A stretch of DNA of 64,000 bases from contig JAJDAC010000026.1 in NCBI GenBank assembly GCA_029262065.1, forward strand, positions 1 through 64,000, written 5' to 3'. Below are positions 52,951-62,000 of the stretch, in pieces. The notes beneath the pieces are model-generated. The model saw nothing but the letters and a program-made list of their open reading frames with translations, was not told the DNA's origin and made no database searches. How positions within the stretch are numbered: position 1 is the first letter of the stretch; each line of letters starts with the position of its first letter. Source of the DNA: Candidatus Krumholzibacteriota bacterium. GTDB lineage: Bacteria > Krumholzibacteriota > Krumholzibacteriia > JAJRXK01. A program made the position numbers and the translations under genes.

Positions 52951-53418
52951 CTCCGCTGCACCCTCTTCACACCCCGCCTCCCAGTAAAGGCACAAAGAGG
53001 GCATAGCCTACGAGAACGCCGAGTCCCACACCAAGGGATACAGACTGCTATTGCAGTTGCGGTGCCAGCCGCGTTCTCAACCCGCATCCAAAACAAGATC
53101 GTGTTTTCACAACGGGTTACCCGGGTGTTGCGGGCGTACTCCAAACGCCTGTTGCGTCGACAGGTGTTCGGCGCGGCGTGCACGGTCGAGCCCAGGTCCG
53201 ATGAAGGCTACAACTGAAGACGTAGGCTGCGACTACGGGTGTGTCCCGAACCGTGACTGTTTCTTGCCGTCAGTACAGGTCAAGGTCAGGACGGCCCGCC
53301 CCAAGAGCGGATACGGAGTCATCCCGTCCAAATCTGTGACAATGGCCCATCTGGGCGCCGCAGCCGTGGCCTCCCTCTCCGTTTCACATCATAGTGTGCA
53401 CAAGCAAACGGATTCGAT
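52951..53418. other. 468-base stretch with no supported gene
   Basis: Short open frames exist on both strands, but none has a ribosome-binding site, family resemblance or signal peptide. An 11-base piece GTTACCCGGGT at 53116-53126 matches the core of the palindrome at 17859-17874. The promoter of the kinase gene should lie in the AT-richer end (53385-53418). Confidence 0.5.
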
Positions 53419-55275
53419 ATGGAACCAGGCGACAATCATGCAGTTGCCGTAAGGCTGGAGTCCGGCTCATCCGGAACTCCCCTCGCTCCTGAAATCCACC
53501 GGAGTTCCTGCCGCCGCCTTGCCTGGGTGGGCCTTTGCTACTCCATCGGCTACGTGTTGGGATACGGCCACTACTGGTTCCAGGTACTGACGCACAATCT
53601 GGCTCGTCCGACCGTCGTGTCCATGGTGGTTGCCTCGTTCGCGATCACCTTCGGAGTTCTCGTCTTCTTGCGCACCCGCCGCTGCATGCCCACGACCGAT
53701 CATCGCTGTCGTGGGCCTCGCCACGTGCCGCGCGTCGCCTACGCAAACCTGGCGATAACATTCGAGGTCGTGGGCGCTCTGGGCATCATTGGCGGGTACT
53801 GGGGATGGGAACACAATCTGGCTGCGAATCTGCAGCGAGCTGGAACGGCACTCGGGATAGAGGCGTCAATGTTCCAGGTCGACTTCGTCGATCGTCTTGT
53901 CGCCGGTAACGCTCCGTGGTTCGAGTTCCTCGGGGCGAGTTGGGTCGGCGTCTGGATCATGTTCTTCCCGCTCATGGTTCCAAGCCCTCCGCGGCGTAAC
54001 GTGGTGGCGACGCTTCTGGCCGCGACCACGGTGCCATTGGTTCTGTTCACTTCATTGCTCGTAAACGGGCAGCCTGAGGTCGTGCGGCCGTGGATCGCCC
54101 AGTTCCTCGGTGGCATGATCGTTCCCACGTACATTTGTGCCGCTCTGGCCATCGTGGCTTCGCGCATCGTCTACCGCTTGACGCATGACCTTACCAAGGC
54201 CCGCCAGCTGGGAGGCTATCGACTCATCGAGAAGTTGGGTGAGGGGGGAATGGGAGAAGTGTGGCGAGCCCGGCATCGGATGCTCGTACGACCGGCCGCC
54301 ATAAAGTTGATTCGACCGGAGGCTCTGGGGGTCGGCGGAGACCTCGCCCACGATGTAGCCCTGCGTCGCTTCGAACGCGAAGCACAAGCGACGGCGGCTC
54401 TGAAGTCCGCCCACACCATCGACCTGTACGATTTCGGCGTTACCGACGACGGCGAGTTCTATTACGTCATGGAACTGCTGGAGGGCGTCGACATCCGAAC
54501 GCTGGTGGAAAAGCACGGCCCCGTCGCCCCGTCACGCGTGGTTTGCCTGCTGCGGCAAGTGTGCGATTCCCTGGCCGAGTCCCATGCGGTGGGGCTGATT
54601 CACCGGGACGTAAAGCCGGCAAACATCTTCGTGTGCCGGCATGGACTCGACTTCGATTTCATCAAGGTGCTCGACTTCGGTTTGGTCAAGAACGTCGACG
54701 ATGAAACCCGCGACACCCAGCTGACTTCAGCCGGGGTCGCGACGGGCACCCCCGCCTTCATGGCTCCGGAGATGGCTTGCGGCAGCGCGATTGACGCTCG
54801 TTCTGATATCTATTCGTTGGGGTGTGTCGCCTACTGGCTGACGACCGGAAGCCTCGTTTTCGAAGCGCCCACCCCGATGGCGATGGTGTTGCAACACACC
54901 AACGAGACACCTGTCCCACCGTCACTGCGAACGGAGATGGACGTGCCGCGACCCTTGGAGCAAGTCATCCTGGATTGTCTGGCCAAGCAACCCAACGAAA
55001 GGCCGCGAACGGTTTTGGAGCTTTCGCAACGACTGGGCGAGTGCGAAACAAGCACGGGCGTTTGGACACAACACCAGGCCGCGCGCTGGTGGGGGATCTA
55101 CCATCCATCGATGGCGCCTTCCACGATGATGTCCTACAGCGCACGCGCTCCAGAAAAAGCTATTGTCCATTCGATCGCCGGTCGCGAATGCCAAGAGTCC
55201 AATCACGAAGTGTCTCAAGGTAACCCTCTGCCAACGGCGGCTCCTCGTCCCCCACACGGTTCGCGGCAACCCTGA
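53419..55275 (+). CDS. Membrane Ser/Thr protein kinase (N-terminal membrane domain, C-terminal kinase)
   Basis: 618 residues. Residues about 35-250 hold about six hydrophobic helices. The kinase domain starts at about 266: glycine loop KLGEGGMGEVW (272-282), Lys296 (AAIKLIRPE), HRDVKPANI with Asp397, DFG at 419-421 and APE at 449-451. All catalytic residues are present. This arrangement, with the kinase after a multi-helix membrane domain, is the reverse of the common PknB layout. Residues after about 540 are low complexity, and the last 38 codons lie inside the opposite-strand hydrolase gene, so the stop may once have been earlier. No good ribosome-binding site is seen before the ATG at 53419. 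Confidence 0.88.
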   Translation: MEPGDNHAVAVRLESGSSGTPLAPEIHRSSCRRLAWVGLCYSIGYVLGYGHYWFQVLTHNLARPTVVSMVVASFAITFGVLVFLRTRRCMPTTDHRCRGPRHVPRVAYANLAITFEVVGALGIIGGYWGWEHNLAANLQRAGTALGIEASMFQVDFVDRLVAGNAPWFEFLGASWVGVWIMFFPLMVPSPPRRNVVATLLAATTVPLVLFTSLLVNGQPEVVRPWIAQFLGGMIVPTYICAALAIVASRIVYRLTHDLTKARQLGGYRLIEKLGEGGMGEVWRARHRMLVRPAAIKLIRPEALGVGGDLAHDVALRRFEREAQATAALKSAHTIDLYDFGVTDDGEFYYVMELLEGVDIRTLVEKHGPVAPSRVVCLLRQVCDSLAESHAVGLIHRDVKPANIFVCRHGLDFDFIKVLDFGLVKNVDDETRDTQLTSAGVATGTPAFMAPEMACGSAIDARSDIYSLGCVAYWLTTGSLVFEAPTPMAMVLQHTNETPVPPSLRTEMDVPRPLEQVILDCLAKQPNERPRTVLELSQRLGECETSTGVWTQHQAARWWGIYHPSMAPSTMMSYSARAPEKAIVHSIAGRECQESNHEVSQGNPLPTAAPRPPHGSRQP

Positions 55276-56179
55276 TACCGTGATCGGCTCCCCGGAAGTA
55301 CCGGACCAAATGGAAGCCGTCATCTCTCTGACCGAGTACCTGCTCGTGCAGGTGACCGGCAGTCTGAGACGGACACTCGCGGTCGGCGTCTCCAAGAATC
55401 ACCAGGACCGGCGTGGAAATCCTTCGCAGGATCGGCAAAACGTCGAAATCCATCACGGGCCGCATCCAACTCCAGAGCCAATGATCCGCGACCGGCGGCC
55501 CCGAGGCGATCGAGAACCAGGGCTGGTGCTCCGCGGCCTTGAGCGCGGCCGCGTGGAGATCCCAACCGTCACCCGTCCGGGCGTAGTTCAAAGCCGAACG
55601 TAGCAACGCCAGCCCGTCATCAATATCCCCGCCGACAAAGCCGGCATCCTCCAGGTCCGTTCTGACATCATAGACAACCTGTTCGTAGGGCGTGACCCCG
55701 GCCGGCGAGATCAGGATGATGTGCGCGACATCGCTCGAACGGTCAGCGGCAATGGGAAGAATCCAGCCCGATTGGCTCGAGCCCCGCAAGCCTATTTGCT
55801 GGGGGTCAATTTCGGCTCGCGTCTTGAGAAAGGAAATCGCCGCGAGAGCATCGTCCGCCAGCTGCTCGAAGTTGGCCTGCCGCCAGTCTCCCGCCGAGTC
55901 GCCAGACCCGCGCTTGTCGTAGAGAAAACTGGCGATCCCATGCTGGGAAAAATATTCAGCTTCCAGTTGGTACCGAGAGTTGTCGCGACCTGCGTCACCG
56001 GAACCATGGGTGAATACGATCGCAGGAAACGGTCCCGCTCCATCGGGAACGACCAGGCGACCGGCAAGTGCCAGCTGACCACTGTCAAAAGTGATGTCCT
56101 CAATCGTCGCGGCCAAGATTGGATGTGCCCCGAACCCCAGAACGGCGACCAGGGAGAGACTCCAGAAAAGCCATTTCAC
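55160..56179 (-). CDS. Secreted alpha/beta hydrolase
   Basis: A 339-residue exported enzyme from a GTG with AGGAGG seven bases upstream and signal peptide MKWLFWSLSLVAVLGFGAHPILA. The fold shows the oxyanion region FTHGSGDAGR, the nucleophile Ser135 in LRGSSQSGW (a GxSxS variant of the GxSxG elbow, where relatives have GHSQGG), an aspartate in ILGDADRECP and a histidine in RGADHGI. The family hydrolyses esters or acyl groups. It converges with the kinase and overlaps its 3' end by 116 bases. Confidence 0.88.
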   Translation of the reverse strand: MKWLFWSLSLVAVLGFGAHPILAATIEDITFDSGQLALAGRLVVPDGAGPFPAIVFTHGSGDAGRDNSRYQLEAEYFSQHGIASFLYDKRGSGDSAGDWRQANFEQLADDALAAISFLKTRAEIDPQQIGLRGSSQSGWILPIAADRSSDVAHIILISPAGVTPYEQVVYDVRTDLEDAGFVGGDIDDGLALLRSALNYARTGDGWDLHAAALKAAEHQPWFSIASGPPVADHWLWSWMRPVMDFDVLPILRRISTPVLVILGDADRECPSQTAGHLHEQVLGQRDDGFHLVRYFRGADHGIRVAANRVGDEEPPLAEGYLETLRDWTLGIRDRRSNGQ

Positions 56180-56207
56180 CGCATTGCCTCCTTTGACTAG
56201 ACAACAC

Positions 56208-56224
56208 TAGTACGGTTCGTACTA
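56208..56224. promoter_or_regulatory. Inverted-repeat operator upstream of the alpha/beta hydrolase
   Basis: TAGTACG-GTT-CGTACTA is a perfect 7-bp inverted repeat with a three-base centre, 28 bases before the GTG of the hydrolase and beside an AT-rich run (TATATTTTTGATG). Its form fits a TetR-type operator. No TetR gene is in the window, so the regulator is unknown. Confidence 0.5.
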
Positions 56225-56340
56225 TATTTTTGATGCGACTTTTTCGCCCGCGTGGACGGCCTAGACCCGGGGAAGGATGGCAACCCACGCGGCCCACTCA
56301 CTGGCTTCTTTGCTCAACGGCCTCCGCCCATCGCAATAGA

Positions 56341-56918
56341 CCGGGATACGTCTGGGAGATCCGACCTCCGGCGGGGCCACGCAACATCAGCGGAACCGCG
56401 AAAGAGCTGACGACGCCGCCCGAGGGCCTGGGTAACACAGCCGAGCGTGTCCCGTGCCGGTGGTCGTCTGGTCTACCGTACCTTCCGCGACAAAGTCGAC
56501 GTGTGGTCGCTACCGCTCGACGAAAACGGGATCACAGCTGGTGTGCCACTCCACCGCATGCCCTCCACACGGTCGGATCACCACGCTTCCTGGTCTCCCA
56601 CTGACGATGCCATCGCTTTCCTCTCGGACCGTTCGGGTACCACCGAACTCTGGTCGGGCCGCGCCGATGGCACCGAACTCACTCGACACACGCGTCTGTC
56701 CGGGCCGATCCCCCATCTACTTCGTGCACCGGGGCCCCACGAACATCCAGTTCATGAGCTTCGCCGACGGCAGTACCCAGACCGTGTTTGCTCCTTCGAA
56801 ACAAATGCCCTACCTGGGTCGCTGCCTGTCTCTATCCGCCGACGGTCGTTCGCTTCTCTTCGCCATGATCGACTACAGCGACGACGAGGTAATGCGCGTC
56901 GACATCGGTGGTCTGTAG
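56341..56918 (+). pseudogene. Frameshifted PD40/TolB-like beta-propeller protein remnant
   Basis: Three reading frames hold consecutive parts of one WD40-like (PD40) propeller. From 56341: YVWEIRPPAGPRNISGTAKE and LTTPPEG. From about 56447 in another frame: SRAGGRLVYRTFRDKVDVWS, LPLDENG, ASWSPTDDAIAFLSDRSG and TELWSGRADGTELT. From about 56705 in the third frame: PIYFVHRGPTNIQFMSFADG to LSLSADGRSLLFAMIDYSDD and EVMRVDIGGL, stop. Two frameshifts and the absence of a start make it non-functional. Such propellers are often fused to Ser/Thr kinases or sit next to them, and a kinase lies 1 kb upstream. Confidence 0.75.
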
Positions 56919-57017
56919 TTCCGTTCCGTTGATCAGAGCCCTAGTTCATGGTCTAATCTTGAGGTAGCCCCTGAGCAATGAACGCAACTCTTCGGCCTCG
57001 CCGGAAAGGACGCCCAG

Positions 57018-57515
57018 ATGTCTCGCGCTACCATCGCCATCTTCACTGTCTTCATTTGTGCCACCCCCGCCATCTCAATCGCCGACTGCACCGGCGCTCG
57101 CGCCTCGTCCGTCCTTCAATGCATGACCGCCGCGTTCGAAGAGCGAGACAGTGCGGCCTACGAGGACCTTCTGGCCCAGGATTTCCAGTTCGTGTACGAG
57201 AACGGAGAACAGTCGACGTCGTGGGATCGCGCGCGCGACATCGAGGGAACGAATACCATGTTTTCCGGCGCCGCGACAATTGAGTTTGACGTGACGGGCG
57301 AGCCGCGAATTCGACCCGGCGACAATGAAAGCCTGTGGGTTGTAGACGGAATGGAGATCCTGATCAAGGTGATCGGGCACGATGGGGAAGAAAAAACGGC
57401 CTACACGGAACCGGGCCGAAAAACGGAATTTCTGGTACGGCAGCGCGGCAAAGAGCAGTACCAGGTCGTCGAGTGGCGCGACCTTCCAATGAATGAATCC
57501 CAAAAGGTCGAGTAG
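57018..57515 (+). CDS. Secreted NTF2-like (DUF4440/SnoaL-type) protein
   Basis: A 165-residue exported protein with GGAAAGGA upstream and signal peptide MSRATIAIFTVFICATPAISIA. The body begins with a helix typical of the NTF2 cone fold (SVLQCMTAAFEERDSAAYED) and LLAQDFQFVYENGEQSTSWD, followed by a curved sheet. The family includes ketosteroid isomerase-like folds and many proteins of unknown function. It ends shortly before a VOC gene on the same strand. Confidence 0.65.
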   Translation: MSRATIAIFTVFICATPAISIADCTGARASSVLQCMTAAFEERDSAAYEDLLAQDFQFVYENGEQSTSWDRARDIEGTNTMFSGAATIEFDVTGEPRIRPGDNESLWVVDGMEILIKVIGHDGEEKTAYTEPGRKTEFLVRQRGKEQYQVVEWRDLPMNESQKVE

Positions 57516-57570
57516 CAGCCGCTCAAACCCGTCCCAGGATCCGCAACCGGAACAAGAGGGCCAGCACACC

Positions 57571-57957
57571 ATGCACTCCATCAAGACCATGGTCAGATCC
57601 CGCGACGTCGCATCGTCACGGCGCTTCTACGTGGACCTACTTGGTCTCGAGGTTGTCGAAGAGTGGGACAGCCCCGAAGACCAGGGCTTCATCGTGGGGT
57701 TTGGTTCGGGCGGCGGTCTTCTGGAAATCCTGGCCGTACACCCTCACCATCCCAAGCACGACTCGGCGTTCGAGGGAGGTGTGTTGAACGACAAAATTGA
57801 ACTCCAGATCCACGTTGAATCCGCGGACGACTGGGCCCGGAAATTTAAGGGGGCGATTGAAGTCGAAGGACCCGTAACGCGGCCCTGGGGCAATCGTTAC
57901 CTGTGGATCCGGGATCCCGATGATCTGCGCATCGCGTTGTATCAGACAGGGGCGTAA
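57571..57957 (+). CDS. VOC-superfamily (glyoxalase/bleomycin-resistance-like) protein
   Basis: A 128-residue protein from ATG 57571 with AGAGGG nine bases upstream: TMVRSRDVASSRRFYVDLLG with LEVVEEW, GSGGGLLEILAVHPHHP, LQIHVESADDWARKF and YLWIRDPDDLRIALYQ. It is of normal length for a single VOC unit. Substrate unknown. It follows the NTF2-like gene by 55 bases. Confidence 0.87.
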   Translation: MHSIKTMVRSRDVASSRRFYVDLLGLEVVEEWDSPEDQGFIVGFGSGGGLLEILAVHPHHPKHDSAFEGGVLNDKIELQIHVESADDWARKFKGAIEVEGPVTRPWGNRYLWIRDPDDLRIALYQTGA

Positions 57958-57972
57958 CCACGCCGTCGTTGG

Positions 57973-58932
57973 CTAGTCTCGCTTGGCTATCGTGCGGGTC
58001 TCCGCGTCCCAACACCAGAGGTTGTTGGGCGTCAGATGCACTCCCCCGATCCAGCGATCCAGTTCTGGCCGTTCAACGTGGCCACGACCCTTCGCCAACG
58101 CGCTCCCCCGGGGCGTGATCAGCAGCTCCTGGTGCGGCCAGGCCACCGTTTGCGCTTCGCCGCTGGAAGCCTGAAGCAGAGCAGGTTTGGCGGCCAGGAG
58201 TCCATCGAGAACTCTCCAGAACCCAGAATCGCCTAGAAACATGCGATCTTCGGTCTCCTGATACTGTTTGAACACGCGGCCGGCTACGCGCTCTCCCTGG
58301 GATATCACCTTCAGAGCCTGGAATTCGGTTCGCGACAGTCCTGTTTTCTTGTTCGGATACTCTTCCAACAGCCTGAGAACGGCGCCCTCCAGAAAAGGCA
58401 GGGACGTTGTGTCCCAAGCCAGGAGGCCAAACAAGTTTTCGGGAGTGGGCGAACGAAATGCTGACCACGCGCGACGAGCAAGGGTCAGCTGATCTTGTGA
58501 GACTGGCACCTCATGCCGTGACATCTTTCGCATTTGCCCAGGCGTCAGCATTCCCAGATAATTTTCGGCGCAGATCATGGACAACTTGGGTTTCCCGGGA
58601 ACGCGGCGTGAAAACCAATCGAGCACCTGAATCAGCTGGAGTTGATCGTACAAATCGTGCTCGAACCACAGCACGACCTTCTCGCTGTCTTCGCATGAAC
58701 GGAGGCTACTGTCTCTCTCGGCGAAGCTTCGCCTGACTTCCTCCCGTGGCGCCCATCCCTGACCGGCCATGAAGCTCACTCGAACCCCAGAAAGCTCTTC
58801 CAGCGACAGGTCGCTGGGCACGGGACCCTCGTGCAGAACATCGCGCCACGGCAGAATGTCGCCCGGTACACCGGCGTCTTTCATGACGCGAGCCGCTGAG
58901 TCGCCGTTGGTGATATTGAGTGTTCCAGCCAT
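57973..58932 (-). CDS. DUF1835 domain-containing protein
   Basis: A 319-residue cytoplasmic protein. The N terminus has the DUF1835 pattern: LNITNGDSAARVMKDAGVPG, LPWRDVLHEGPVP and VVLWFEHDLYDQLQLIQVLD. A C-terminal helical region (WSAFRSPTPENLFGLL, LSRTEFQALKVISQG) follows and resembles DUF3658-type extensions. The function is unknown. The ATG at 58932 fits the family start; the longer open frame runs back through the terminator of the upstream gene and is not believed. No strong ribosome-binding site is seen. Confidence 0.82.
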   Translation of the reverse strand: MAGTLNITNGDSAARVMKDAGVPGDILPWRDVLHEGPVPSDLSLEELSGVRVSFMAGQGWAPREEVRRSFAERDSSLRSCEDSEKVVLWFEHDLYDQLQLIQVLDWFSRRVPGKPKLSMICAENYLGMLTPGQMRKMSRHEVPVSQDQLTLARRAWSAFRSPTPENLFGLLAWDTTSLPFLEGAVLRLLEEYPNKKTGLSRTEFQALKVISQGERVAGRVFKQYQETEDRMFLGDSGFWRVLDGLLAAKPALLQASSGEAQTVAWPHQELLITPRGSALAKGRGHVERPELDRWIGGVHLTPNNLWCWDAETRTIAKRD

Positions 58933-58981
58933 GACACCACTACCGTAGCAGCAACCGGAGGTTCTGTTGAAATCAAAATTC

Positions 58982-59007
58982 AGACCCCGGACGTTTGCCC
59001 GGGGTCT
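58982..59007 (-). terminator. Intrinsic terminator after the giant metalloprotease gene
   Basis: AGACCCCGG (58982-58990) and CCGGGGTCT (58999-59007) form a 9-bp stem around an eight-base loop, 29 bases past the minus-strand stop. On that strand AATTTTGATTTC follows. The plus strand also has TTTTCTT after the stem. Confidence 0.75.
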
Positions 59008-59036
59008 TTTCTTGTCCCGACTTGGCAACGAGCAAG

Positions 59037-62000
59037 CTACTTCAAGAGCATCATCTTGCCCTGCACATCCACGCCCTCGCCACGCAGTCGCGCGAAATAG
59101 ATTCCGCTGGCCACGGTCTGCCCATGCTGGTCCTGTCCGTTCCAAACCACCTCGTGCTGGCCGGCGGGTTTCGCCTCGTCGATCAACACATCCACCAACT
59201 CGCCCCTGAGGTTGTAGACACCCACCATCACTTCTTGCGGGCGGGCAAGTTCGAAGGCAATGGTGGTACGGGGATTGAACGGATTGGGGTGAATCGAGGC
59301 GATGGTCGTCTGACGCGGCGCCCCTGGGCTATCGGGAACCGTCGTGGCCCCCGGCGTGAACTCCAGCCGGTACTGTCCCGTGCTTGCAAGATCGCTCGAC
59401 GCTGACTTCCACACCGCCACGCAGTAGTAACCGTCCACGGGAACGTGCACGAACACGTTCTCGGTGGCCGAGGTCGGGTTGAGCCAAGACAAGGCACCTT
59501 GCATATTGGCCGTCTTGTTGTGATAGGCCCGGCGACTCTCGTGCAGGGACATACCCCAATTCACACCGCCCGACTCTTCCACCAGGTCGATGTTCATGGG
59601 ACCCGCCAACAGAAACACCTCGTGGAGGTTCAGGATACGGCCGGAAGCGAGCGTGAAATTGTTGTATACGCCGCTGGGTAGCGTAGCCAGGTAGGTCGAA
59701 CTGACAACTTCAACTGTGTAGTCCTCGATGCCCTCGCCGTGAACGATGCCGGCGTCAAGACCACGAAAGGGGCTGGTTACCCGGAAGTTCGTCATCGCGA
59801 AGTCGGATTGACCCACGCCCCACCCGGACATCGCGCGCAGATCACGGAACCCGTTGATGGTGCCTGCCGATATTTCGTGCAAGCGAACATCGACGTCGCT
59901 GGCGGGCCCCGGCATGGTGGCTACCGCCTGCCAATACCCGTCAGCCCCGGCAATCGTGGGCACCGGGGTTCGGAAACCATCGGAATTGAAGTGCAGCAAC
60001 GTGTTGCCACCCTCGATGGCGTCATCCCAACCGGCGGTCGCGTCTTCGGGAATTTCGCGCGTGATCGGTTGGCCCTCGGTCAGGGCCAACGGAGACCAGA
60101 CCCATTGGATGCCGTAGGCATTGTTGCCCTCATTGCTCTCCTGCGCGGTCTCATCGTCGTCGTATCGCGTATGGAGAGTGTGCCTACCGCCCTTCACCGT
60201 AATGGGAAAACCAATGTTGGAGGTGACCGTCGCCCCCGGTGAAACATTCCCGGTCCCGCCGGTGATCTTCGAGCGCCCGTCTACGTAGACCCTTGCGACA
60301 CTCGACGGCGACGAGTTGAGTCCTGCATTCTTGAACGCGCGGTTGATCCATGTGGCGTCGGCGTTGCCCAGCAGAGTTCCCGGCGCGGGTACACTATTGA
60401 ACGTTCCGTCGTCGGCCGGACGCGGTACGAGCGGCGCGTGCCACCCCGCCGGATTGGCCCACGTGAGATCGGACAGGCTTGTAAACGCAGCCACCAACAC
60501 GTCGAGTGGCGCGCTACCCTTTCCGGCGGGAACATCCTTGGGATCCTGCCAGATCGCAACGCACATCCAACCTCCGGTAGCCGTGTTGTACGTGACCTCG
60601 GCGTGGCCGTTGTCGTCGACCACGGCGTACGCGTCGTAGTCGAACAGATCACCCGTTGAGAAATTGTTGTCGTACAACGCCATCTGCACTGGCCCGGCCG
60701 CCGGGTCCACGTCGATAGACACGGTGAAGTTCTGCGCGAAGCCCACGTCGAACTGCCGGAGAATGAGATGCCGATCCACGGGGATCGACGTGTCAATGCC
60801 CAGGCCCAGGTTCATGGGAATGGTAATGGCATCCTCCTTCATGACCCGGTAGGCGGACGTTCCGTTCGTGGCGTTGACCACGCCAACGTTCATGCGGTCC
60901 GACCCGGCCACGTCGTACCGGAACAGCGTCATGTCCAGGCAACCCGCGGGTCGGCCCGACAGGGCCCCGGTGTTCACAACACCCAGGATGTCCCACCCCG
61001 ACGTCGTGCCCGTGGTGAACGGATACATCCACACGTCGTAGTCGGTGGTCGTGTCGTCGCCCCACGCCACGGCGGCACAGAACGAATCGTTGCTCTGCTG
61101 CATCTGAAAGCCGTCGGTGTTGGGGCTGGCCAAAAATGCTGGACCCCAGAATCCAGCCAGGCTCGCGGGCGGCGCCGCTCGCACGTTGACCTCGTCGGTG
61201 AACAGGTGGTACCCCGCCCACGTCCATTGCTTGGCGTACTTGTTGCCGAACTCGTCCTGCTCGGGATTGTTCTCTTCGAAATCGATCCAGGCGCCCAGGT
61301 TGTGCCGGCCACCCCGAACGTTGAATGGCCCCATGTTGCGAAACGTCGCTACCTGACCAACCGGCAGCACTGGCTGTCCGATGCTTTGGTTGCCACCCTG
61401 AGCCACTCCGTCCACGTACACGCGACCCTTCCACGAAGCCGCCGTGGGCAATTCGCCATCGTTGCGATACGCCACGTTCAAGTAGGTTACCGCGCTGTTA
61501 CTCGCCAGAAACGAAGGCGTGCCGCAGGTCGTGGTGTTGCAGTCGGCGTTGGCGCGTGGGACCACCGGAGCGGCCCAACTTGACAACGTATGACCCGGAG
61601 TGAGATCGGCCGGGTAGGGATCGCGAATCGTAATGGGACCGAACGACTCATATCCGGAATCCCAGTTACCGGCGCGATCGGCACTACGAATACTGAAGTA
61701 GTAGGTACCCGCCGACACCTCACCCGTGGTCAGCGATGTAACTGGCCCGATATCCACGGTGGGGTCCGGAAGGATTGGCGTGGGACCGATCCACACGCTG
61801 TACCCCGCGATTCCGGACAGGTTGTCGGTTGCGGCGGCCCAACTGAAATCGATCGTGGCATCGGGAGAGTCGCCGATGAGCGAGTGACTGGTCGTGGTGA
61901 GTTGGGTCACCTTCGACGGGTCGGTGGTATCGGTCAGGTTGTAGCCATTGTTTTCACAAGTCGCCCAGATGTTCGACTTCAGACTCGGGTAGGACGACCT

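Noticed and set aside
52521-53452. Open frames of 220 (minus) and 133 (plus) residues in the gap before the kinase
   Set aside because: The minus frame is partly a shadow of the lipocalin-like gene, and the plus frame has low-quality composition. Neither has a ribosome-binding site or family resemblance.
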